From Cavia porcellus (taxonomy: Eukaryota > Chordata > Mammalia > Rodentia > Caviidae), in NCBI RefSeq assembly GCF_034190915.1, contig NW_026947486.1, forward strand, positions 21,664,001 through 21,728,000: a DNA stretch of 64,000 bases, written 5' to 3'. This document shows, piece by piece, positions 55,600 to 64,000 of the stretch. Position numbers and translations under genes: made by a program. The notes under the pieces are model-generated. The model was not told the origin of the DNA. It did no database searches and saw only the letters and a list, made by a program, of their open reading frames with translations. The first letter of the stretch is position 1. The number at the start of each line of letters is the position of its first letter.

Positions 55600-56621
55600 T
55601 CTGCTCCATTCATTGTGGCCTCTCTGCCGCTACTTCTGGATTTTTCGTATTTTTCTTTTTTAGAATATCTTGCAGTATTCTCTGTAGAGTTGAATTGGTG
55701 GTTGCATATTCCCCTAGTTCCTCTTTATCCTGGAAGCACCTTGTTTTTCCATCAATTTCCAGGGATAGTTGTGCAGGATATATCAATCTTGGCTGGAGAT
55801 TATTATCTTTCAAAGCTTGAATTATTTCCCCCCACGCTCTTCGTGATTTGATGGTTTGTGCCGGGAAGTCTGCTGTAATTCTGATGGGTGTTCCCTTGTA
55901 AGTGATCTATTTCTTGTCCCTGATGGCTTTTAATATTCTGTTCTTGTATTGGATTTCTGGAATTTTAATTATTATATGCCTGGGTGTTGCTCTGCTTGGG
56001 TTGTAGGTGGCTGGGGTCCTGTATGCTTCATGTAACTGAGTATCTTTAACTTTTGCTAAATTAGGAAAATTCTCCTGGATTATTTCTGTGAGTAGCTTTT
56101 GTAGTTCATTTGTTTGTGTCCCTACTTCTTCTATGTTCTTAATTCTTAAGTTATAGAGCCTCTTATCATCTTCTAGTCTTTGTATTATTGCTGTTTGTTT
56201 CTTTGTTATTTTTAAGAAGTTTTTCATTTCATGCTCCCATATTACAACTCTGCCCTCCAGTTCAGATAATCTGTCCTTAGTCTTTCAAGCTGTTATGCCA
56301 GTTTTTGATAGACTTTTAAGTTTCCTGGTAGTCTCTTTAAACCTGCTTCATGTATTCTATGCTTTCTCTATTTTCTCCATTAAACAATTCTCCCCTATTT
56401 TTCTGTTCTTCCATTCCACCATCTGTTTTTTCTTGGGTGGTGCTTAGCATTTCTCTAACTATTCTGCTTATGTCTAGCTTCAGGTCATTAATAACTTCAT
56501 TCATGAACTTGTCTATGAGGCTCTCGAGATAGCGCTTTATGTCTATTGGTGCTGTGTCTGCTGTTGTCTCTTTCTCAGGATTGGGGGCCGAGGACCCTTT
56601 CTTGTTGCTGCCTCTTCCCAT
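55600..56621 (-). pseudogene. L1 ORF1 of copy H4, broken
   Basis: Pieces at 56337-56621 (N-terminus MGRGSNKKGSSAPNPEK, coiled coil), 55907-56227 (coiled coil end and RNA-recognition-like) and 55610-55813 (C-terminal domain). A frameshift lies in 56227-56337, and one stop separates the last two pieces, which are in the same frame. Confidence 0.85.
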
Positions 56622-57372
56622 ATTCTTTGTTCCTTATATATGCAAGCGTATATAGGAGGCCCAGCTTCCTTCCCTGTCAGCCACAGTCTGATTGAATTGC
56701 GCCGGCTAGGTGTTCCCACCCACCGCAGCACACCAGGAAGTTGTAGACCTTGCAGCCTATGCAGGGCCTGCCACTCCAGGTCAATCTACATTTAGGAGCT
56801 GGGACCTGGGCTGTGCTAGCCTACTGGATCTCAGCCAGCATTGTCACGTGGGCTAGGCACTGCTCACCAATCCCGCTTGAGAGGGGTATACATGACTGAA
56901 GTCACTGCAGCGCTCTGTTCCCGCAAGTCTGCCTGGTCCCAGAATGTCCTCTGTTGGAGTCTCCTGGACCGTGGCAGAGTCCCAGTTTTCCCTCACTCAC
57001 TGGAGGTGGATGCACAGCTCCCCGCCAGTCCCGCTCTCAACTCTGTTTACTGATTCCCATTCTCAGAGCTTCCATGCGTCTCTCTCCCTGCTGAGCCGAT
57101 GCAGACACAGCGGCGACAGTGGGAACCCCAAATCGCGGCTTCCAATGGCGTGGGCTCCAGCTTCCACACTGAGGCTTTATCTGTTCCTGTTATAGCACCA
57201 GGATTGCATTCCCAGTTGGTTTCTCTCAGCCCAGTTCGTTCTTGGGTCACCGGGGCATATCTAACTCCTGCTTATGAATCCTTACTCAGCACCATTCCTG
57301 AATTCTAAGCTGGGTGTTTCAGAGAGCCTCTGTAGCTGCTGCTATCTGTCTGCCATGTTCTCCCAGAAGTCC

Positions 57373-58165
57373 TTGCTTTCATTTTTTCCTTCTTTTCTCA
57401 TTTTTTCTTTCCTATTCCTTTCTTTTTCATTCCCCTTTGTCTAGATTCCTTTCCCATTTGAACATTTTCTTCCTATTTCACACTTTCAAATTATACATTT
57501 TGATCCTTATTTACTTTTGGTGTCTCACACCAGGGAAATAATGTGATATTTAAATACTCATGTCTGATTTATTTCACTTAAGAATGTGGTCTCAAGGTGC
57601 TTCCATTTTCCTAGAAATGTCTCAAGTACATCCTTTTTGTGGCAGAGTAGTACTCTATTGCATTAAAAAAAACCACATCTTTTTTATTAGCTATTACAAA
57701 TTGTGCTTCTATAAACATGGGTGTGCATATATTGCTGTGGTATGATGCTTTTATTTCTTTTGGGAAGCTACTAGAGACAGGAATAACTGGTTCAAATGGA
57801 ACCTCTAGTTTTAATTTGTCTAACAATCTTCCCACTGATTTCCACAATGGTTGCACCAGGCTACACTCCTATCAGCAGTGGAGAAGTGCTCAATTTTCCC
57901 TATAACACCACCAGCATTTGTTACTGTTTAATTTCTTGATAACAGTCATTCTCTTTGAAGTGAGATAGAATTTCATCATTGTTTTAATTTTCATTTCTCG
58001 AATTACCAATAGTGGTGACACTTTTTCATGGATTTGATGTTTCTATTTCATCTGAGATGTGTCTATTGCAGATATCTATTGTTGAATTAGGTCTTTAAAT
58101 TTGAGGGCTCTGTTTCAAAAAACTCTTTATATATTCTAGATAGTAGTCCTTTGAAGAACAGCTGG
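57373..58165 (-). mobile_element. L1-E piece 2 (3' UTR and ORF2 end)
   Basis: After a C/T-rich 3' UTR, the antisense ORF2 C-terminus appears (57611-57856, PVIPVSSSFPKEIKASYHSN-type text). It is followed by 'atttccacaatggttgcacc' and 'ctttatatattctagatagt'. It parallels 34080-34700 of L1-A. Confidence 0.82.
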
Positions 58166-59100
58166 CCAAAAATCTTCCACCACAAATTATAAGTTGGGAA
58201 CCAAAATTTTTCCACCACAAGTTATAATTTGGTGACCACAAATTATAAATCGAGCCTAGGGCCTGGAGGCCTTAATGGGGACCTTAATGATCCTGTTATG
58301 CTGTGACACTCAAAGGCAAAGGCATTACATCAATTTAAGATCACCACTGCCTTCTAAGTAATCTGATAGATATTCCCTCCAATTATTGTGAGCACCCAAT
58401 AAAAAGTGTCATTGTCTTTGATCACCCTGAGGCATTGACCTCCTAGCCACCCTGTCATGCATTACTAAGTCTGTCGCTGCCTTTTATTTCATCCTTTTAC
58501 TGTCCTCTTCAACAGGCAGTTGGGAAACTTGGCTAGACCACTGATATTTGGCACCTGAACAGGGCCACCCTGATTAGGACTGAGAGGAAGATTGACACGA
58601 GTGGAAAGAATAGGATGTGAGATGGTGAGAAGATTCTGCAGGATAAATTCAGAGAGGTTCAAGCAAAACTAAAAAGGTACTTGGCAGTGAAAAGTTTTCA
58701 GTTAGCTGGAATAATGGGGCAGAATTTGTTAGTAAAAGAACAAAGATATATACAGTTGTTGCATACGTTGTTGAAGCAGCCTGAAGCTTGAGTCAGCACC
58801 TGCAAGTTGACTAAAATGTTATAAGAAATTATGAAGTGTAATGTGTAGTTTCTGCAGGTGGAAACTTTGGATATTCAAAATTGGGATACCATGGGAGAAA
58901 ATTGAAAGACAGCTCACAGCAGCGTAGAAACTTTCTCCTGAGATCTTTTCAACTTGGGACTGGTGAAATTTGTTTTAGTTTTGCTAAATAGCCACACCCT
59001 TGAAGTTCCTGTTTCAGAGCAGAACAAGGGAGAAAAATGTACAAGAAAAAACTGCCCACTGCATTGCCAGCCACTGGAGGAGAACCATGGTCAGATGAGA
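58166..59100 (+). mobile_element. Endogenous retrovirus remnant: LTR end, PBS-like site and gag start
   Basis: LTR-like sequence with AATAAA (58398-58403) is followed at 58549-58566 by tggcacctgaacagggcc, resembling a lysine-tRNA-type primer binding site. About 150 bp on, an ATG (58714) opens a short frame starting MGQNLLVKEQ, like a gag N-terminus with a possible myristoylation Gly. A TGA follows within about 30 codons and the rest is broken. No 3' LTR is seen; the provirus is truncated and non-coding. A class II (beta-like) origin is inferred. Confidence 0.55.
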
Positions 59101-59663
59101 TTGATATAGAAACTTCATGGTCCTAACTTCCAGAAACTTTAGAGGCTGGTATATGTGCTAGTGATACCAATGTTGTGAGTTTGCACTGCTGGGAGAGGTG
59201 CGAGGGGCCCCAATGCCTGCTTTATGAAAACATCATGTTGGTTTGTGGTGGAAGGTCTGGACTGTGCCCTGGCTATGTGTCCCAGATTCAGCTACTCAGA
59301 ATGCCAGACAGCCACACCATTCCTGTGTCCCTGTTTATGCCCAGTACCAGAACCTCTACATTCTCCATGCAGCCAGCGACCACTCCTATTGTCTAATGGT
59401 GGCAACATCGGTGGGTCAGTGGAAGAATCATGCAACAGACAGGTGGCTACCCCCACTCTGCTTTCTGTGACTGTGTCAGGAATGGTGGTACATGTCTGTA
59501 GTCCCAGCTACACAACATGGAATCCACAGACAGATTCCCTCATTCATGAATGGCCAAAATTTTCATGCTTTACTTGGCTTTTAAGATAAAAATAAAAGTT
59601 ACAAACAGACCCCTAAAGCAGTCAAGTTTACAGAAAATCTTAAAAATTATCTAAAATCTTGTC
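59101..59663. other. Unassigned, possibly ERV-derived
   Basis: Overlapping plus ORFs at 59175-59589 (up to 121 codons) lack a domain I recognise. A short 'caggaatggtggtacatgtc' to 'cccagctacac' stretch (about 59477-59516) looks like the start of a B1. Confidence 0.35.
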
Positions 59664-59677
59664 AAGATGTAAAAATT

Positions 59678-59789
59678 GGGGCTGGGGATTTAGCTCAGCG
59701 GCATAAGCGCCTGCCTTGCAAGCAGGCAGTCGTGAGTTCAATCCCTGGTACTGATAAAAATGAAAAAGACAAAAAAAATTTAGAAAAAA
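59678..59789 (+). repeat. ID SINE, near-intact, with perfect target duplication
   Basis: Head 'ggggctggggatttagctca', then internal promoter-like A and B boxes ('tagctcagcggcataagc', 'gagttcaatccc'), then 'gaaaaagac' and an A-rich tail. It is flanked by a perfect 14 bp duplication aagatgtaaaaatt (59664-59677 and 59790-59803). It is the freshest SINE in the window and a good family reference. Confidence 0.95.
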
Positions 59790-59887
59790 AAGATGTAAAA
59801 ATTAAGTCTTATGAAAAGTTTAACGTTAATCCAATTATATTAAATCTTATGAGGTAGAATCCCACAAAAGCTGTTAGAACAGAAACA

Positions 59888-60020
59888 GGGATACCCGGGC
59901 ATGGTAGTGCATGTTTGTAATCTCAGGACTCAGGAAAATAGCCAAGAATACAAGACAAGCCTGGGCTACACATGAGTTCAAAGCCAGCCTGAACAGTGAG
60001 ACCTTCTCTCAAAAACAGAA
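59888..60020 (+). repeat. B1-type SINE
   Basis: 'cccgggcatggtagtgcatg', 'gacaagcctgggctacac' and 'gttcaaagccagcctgaaca' to 'tctctcaaaaacaga' follow the 7SL-derived order. Confidence 0.88.
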
Positions 60021-60054
60021 ATCATATGGGACCAGAAGAGACTCAGAAGAGCAA

Positions 60055-60490
60055 CAAGGAGCATAGCAAAACTAGACGTCAAACTATACTACAAAGCAAT
60101 AGTAATGAAAAACTGCATGGTGCTAGGACAGAAACTGATAGATGGATCAATGAAACAGAACTGATGATACAGGAACTTCCATGGAAACATTAAACTATTT
60201 GATCTCTAATAAAGGGGCAAATGTTGGATAAGAAAAGTCTATTCAATAGTTTTGGTAAAAACTGGTTATCTGTGTGAAGAAGATTGAAACTAGACCCTTA
60301 TTTCTCACCATATACTACATAAAAATCAAATTGGATAAAAAATCTAAGCATTGAAACAGAACCATTAAACCTGTTAGAAGATAAAATAGGTACAACACTT
60401 GAAGACAAAGGTTTAGGAAGGAATTATCTAAACAGAATTCAAATGCATAAGAAATAACAGCAAATAGGATTATATTAGACTACAAATAGG
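60055..60490 (+). mobile_element. Old L1 ORF2 fragment
   Basis: 'actatactacaaagcaatag', 'gacagaaactgatagatgga', 'aaataggtacaacacttga' and 'caaaggtttaggaaggaat' are late-ORF2 text on the plus strand with many stops. Confidence 0.75.
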
Positions 60491-60599
60491 ATATATCAGA
60501 CTACAAAGCTTTAGTAGATATTTACTGTTTGTCAATATTTAGTTTGCCTATATGTCTGCCTTATAATTGCAGGTCTTTTGTCTATTTTTAAGGGTGATA

Positions 60600-60802
60600 T
60601 AGGATTTTTTGTGGTATTGGGAATTTAATCCAGAGACTTCATATTAAGGAACATTCTCAACCCTGCTAAAATTATTTTCATTTTGAGACAGGGTCTTGCT
60701 CAGTCACTAAGTTGTCAGGCTGGGTTTGAACTTGTGATTATTCTATCTCAACTTCCCAGAGTATTGGAGTTACAGACACGTGCCATCACGCCCAGCTGTA
60801 GT
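60600..60802 (-). repeat. Dimeric ID-B1 SINE, antisense
   Basis: An antisense ID-like piece ('tggtattgggaatttaatcc ... caaccctgct', 60608-60666) is followed directly by an antisense B1 ('ttttgagacagggtcttgct' to 'gccatcacgcccagct', about 60676-60798). ID and B1 fused in this order fits the B1-dID type of dimer known in non-murid rodents. Confidence 0.6.
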
Positions 60803-60999
60803 TCCAACTTTTATTGATTCTTATAGTATCTTGATTTCTGGTTTGTTTTTATCTTATTATTATTGCTAACTTCTTTTCTCTTTTTTAATGGTGACATAAC
60901 TGTAGGTTTTAATTGGTTTTTAATGTATGCCAATATCTGGTTTGTGTTTGTGTTATCAACACTACTTCAGTTCATTTTCTTTTCTAAGTGGTGCTTGGG

Positions 61000-63524
61000 A
61001 TCATACCTCTAGAAGGTTGGACATAGATAAGACCCTTAAATATTGTGTTGAGTAAGTTGAAATCATAACCAACTCCAAGAATAGATTGAAAAGGGACAGA
61101 ATGTAGCTAAAGAGATCTCCACAGTAGTGGCACAGTTTATCTGCTCCAAGCTGATCTTCAACCTGCAGCTCAAAAACAATCGAAATAAGAGAAGGCAAGC
61201 CAATAAGATGCCTCCAAGCTTCCTCAACTCCCTCAAAGTTAATCATATATTTACTGAAGTGGAAGAAGTTACAGGTAAAGAACTTGAAAACTAAATAGTC
61301 AAAATGTTTGAGGAGATCCAAAGAAGAAACAAATAAGCAAATTCACAAGATGTTTAGAAAGCTTAGAGAAGATTGAAAAAAAAAAACAAAGGATTTAATT
61401 AATAAAATATTCAGCAATCTTAAGGAAGAAACAAAAAGCTGATTATGTTAAGATAATAGAAGACATGAATGACAATTTTGGTAAAGAATTAGAACCTATG
61501 AAAAATCAAGAAGAAATTCAGGACATAAAAACTTCTACAGAAAGTACAGGTTGGCAGATTTAACCAATGTGAGGACAGAGTGTCAGATATTGAAGAAAAA
61601 GTTCATGTATTAGATCATGTATCCGGGGATACCCTTAAAATAAAAAGACACCATGGTATCTGGATTCAAAAGCTGCTAGATGACTAAAGAATAGCTTTAG
61701 AATTATAAGAATAAAGGAAAAATTAGAGGATGAGCCAAAAAGTATAAAAATGTATTTACTAAAATCATAGCACAAAAGTTTCCAAATGCGTGAAAGAACT
61801 CCATATTTTAATACAAGAGACTTATAGAAACCCAACTAGCCATGATCAGAAAAAAAAATCTTTTCACATCACCATCAAATTTCATAAATGCAACAAAAAG
61901 AAATATGTTAGAGAAAAATAACAAGTAGCTTAAATGGCAAGCTTACTCAAACAACAGTGAATTTCTCAACATAAACCTTAAAGGCCAGGAGAGCTTGGAA
62001 TTAAGCTTTTCAAGCTCTTGAAGAAAATATTTACCATATCAGGCTTCTAAAATATGTAAAGTTAGCCTTAAAAATTGAGAAATAAAACTGTTCATGACAA
62101 ATAAATCATAAAAATTACTTAACCACTAAATCTGCATTACTGAAAACACTTAAAGGAATCCAAGATGGAGACAGTAATGACACAAACACCAACGAATCAA
62201 TTACAGTTTGTGTCAGCATGTCCCCACAAAGCCTCATGCAAAAGGTAGGCTTTTCAGAGGCAATCAATAGATCACAGAAGAAATTAAAAATAATTTGAGA
62301 ATCAAAGATGTAAAAAATACAGTACAATTATACAAAAATCTACAGGTCATAATGAATGTAGTACTGAGAAAAGTTTATAGTTATAAATGCACATATTAAA
62401 AGAATAGAGCTATCTCAAACAAATAACCTGATGATGCATCTCAACATCCTAGAAAAACAATAACAATCCAAATTCAGTCAAATCAAATGCAAACTAGCAG
62501 AAAGAAATTATGAAGTTCAGAGCAGAAATGAATGAAATGGAGATTTAAAAACAATGCAAAAGATCAATAGAGAAGTTGATTCTTTGAAAGGATAAACAAG
62601 ATTGATAAATACTTAACCAAACCTACTGAAAGAAGGAAAAAAAAACTCATATTAATGTAACTAAGAATAAGAAGTATAGTAGTATAACAAAAAGTATTGT
62701 GAAAACTTATATTCAAGTAAACTGGAAAGCACAGAAGAAATGGAGAAATTTCCTAGATACATGAATTACCAAAATTGAACCAAAAAGATACCAAATCCTT
62801 GAACAGAATAAAAACATACAATGAAAATAGAAAAATGAGCACTTTTGTTTGTGAACAATTTGGTTTGCAAATAGAAATGTTTGGCAAAATTTTGTTTTTG
62901 TTTGAAAACTGCATCGGGTGATGGACACAATCAAAATCATCTTTTTCATTTGAACAAGAATGTGATCACCTTTTCAGAACTGTGGAATGAATTAAATTTG
63001 TGAACTGAGGTACTACTATAGTAATAAAAAGCCTAACAACTATGTGAAGCCAGGGACTTGATGAAAATTCTATAAAAACTTCAGGGAAGATTTAATGCCA
63101 AAATGCCCCAAGCTGTTCCATCAAACTGAAAGGGAAGGAGCACTGCCAAACTTGTTCCTGAAAGCTAACATTACCCTAATAGCAAAATCATACAAGGACT
63201 TAACAAAAAAGAAAACTATAAGCCAATCATCTTAATGAATATAGATGCAGAAATCCTCTAAAAGGTACTGGCAACAAATAATTAAAGAAATCATACAGCG
63301 TGACCAAGCTGACTTCATCTTAGGGAGGAAAGAATGGGTCAATATACATAAATCAATAAACAATACACCACATGAACAGAATCAAAGACAAAAATCACAT
63401 AATCATCTCAATAGGCACAGAAAGCCTTTGAAAAAATATAATATCCACTAATGATTTTTTAAGAAAAACTCTGACACAAATAGGTGCAGGGTAATCAACT
63501 CCCTCTATAATACTAAATTTGGAT
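61000..63524 (+). mobile_element. Old L1 with ORF1 and ORF2 remnants
   Basis: Sense text: ORF1-like coiled coil and C-terminal domain at about 61380-62160, then an ORF2-like piece ('gagaagttgattctttgaaa', 62570-62640) and a reverse-transcriptase region at about 63050-63450. All frames are broken by many stops. It is truncated at 63525 by a younger element. Confidence 0.7.
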
Positions 63525-64000
63525 AGGTCTGGGAAGATGGCAGAACAGTAAGCAGCTGAGTAAACAGCCTCTCTGAGAGAAACAGCACAGATGCTGGAAT
63601 ATAGCATTCTGGAGAAGATCAGAAGGAAAGAAAAGAGTGCCCTTGACCCAGGAAGAAACTAAAGTGAGAATCAAAGCCCAGAGAGACAGAGAAAAAAATA
63701 AAAACTTAAACAGAAGGCAGTAGCTGGTGGCACTTTCATCAGATTCAATTCCACTGGGCGAGAAGCACCAGTGGAATCGGGAGATGCGTGGTCACAGTGA
63801 GGCTAGTGGCTGGCAAGCCTAAAGGCCTTGGCAGGGAGACACGATGGTGAAGTGGAATGGCAGATCAGGGAACTGTACTGGCTGGCAGAAGTGGCAGGGG
63901 CCCCACTAACCACTGGTCTGGAAGAAACCAGGAACATGACAAGAGGAAGAAGCAAAAGACAGTTTCTGGCCTCCAACCCAAGGAGTATGAGTCCAGGAGA
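63525..64000 (+). mobile_element. 5' end of a younger L1-type element (5' UTR and ORF1 start)
   Basis: It starts 'ggtctgggaagatggcagaa', and its 5' UTR parallels the inverted piece of copy H2 (22478-22745). It reaches an ORF1 start at about 63936 ('atgacaagaggaagaagcaa'), matching the ORF1 start of H1. Whether an ORF2 follows lies outside the window. Confidence 0.8.

Larger units (their letters stand above)
54241..57372 (-). mobile_element. ORF1-only L1 (HAL1-like) element, copy H4, full length
   Basis: 3,132 bp flanked by a perfect 13 bp duplication TTGCTTTCATTTT (54228-54240 and 57373-57385). On the minus strand: 5' UTR 57372 to about 56622, ORF1 56621 to about 55600, 3' UTR to 54241. There is no ORF2. 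The 5' UTR is GC-rich and starts with a short G-rich leader near 57360. It shares the 3' UTR unit structure with L1-C. Confidence 0.9.

Noticed and set aside
59678..59750. Possible tRNA-Ala gene
   Set aside because: It is the tRNA-derived head of an ID SINE with A-rich tail and target duplication, not a functional tRNA.
61001..61321. 106-codon minus-strand ORF
   Set aside because: It is antisense to an old L1 ORF1-like region and has no homology of its own that I recognise.

Overview
The window is mammalian nuclear DNA, most likely from a rodent X chromosome. Several SINEs have the tRNA-Ala-derived head of rodent ID elements ('GGGGCTGGGGATTTAGCTCA'). B1-type (7SL-derived) SINEs, old MIRs and very dense L1 are also present. 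The ID head variant does not look like the mouse/rat or squirrel form I know. A castorimorph such as beaver is possible, but that is a weak guess.

One protein-coding gene can be read, on the minus strand from about 54.0 kb down to about 14.4 kb. Fourteen exons join without a frameshift or stop into 563 codons. They encode the C-terminal half of a type II diacylglycerol kinase, best matched to DGKK (kappa): the linker after the first catalytic sub-domain, the accessory catalytic sub-domain, and the kappa-type C-terminal region. The 5' part of the gene (proline-rich/PH/C1/DAGKc) is not seen and should lie beyond 64 kb. The 3' end is unresolved between two candidate stops near 14.1-14.4 kb. Thirteen introns were measured. 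Twelve are 0.27-3.7 kb; the one between exons 8 and 9 (window numbering) is 22.5 kb and consists almost wholly of retroelements.

Layout: 0-14 kb is flanking DNA 3' of the gene, with an ORF1-only L1-type element at 0-2.3 kb, older LINE pieces and microsatellites. 14.4-22 kb holds exons 14 to 9. 22.5-44.3 kb is the nested retroelement block. 44.5-54 kb holds exons 8 to 1. 54-64 kb is upstream intron or flank, with another ORF1-only element, an endogenous-retrovirus remnant, SINEs and an old L1, and the 5' end of a further L1-type element at the right edge.

The most notable content is the retroelement biology. At least four copies (1-2335, 22.5-26.0, 27.06-30.41 and 54.24-57.37 kb) have an L1 5' UTR, an L1 ORF1 and a long 3' UTR but no ORF2, the HAL1 ('half-L1') plan. 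They share their 3' UTR, built of tandem ~145-150 bp units, with ORF2-bearing L1s in the same window, which suggests trans-mobilisation. Target-site duplications allow the block to be unwound: an old antisense L1 was split by two younger L1s, one of which was split by an ORF1-only element and the other by an ID SINE. Three neighbouring L1s carry three different tandem 5' UTR monomers (about 61, 84 and 174 bp).
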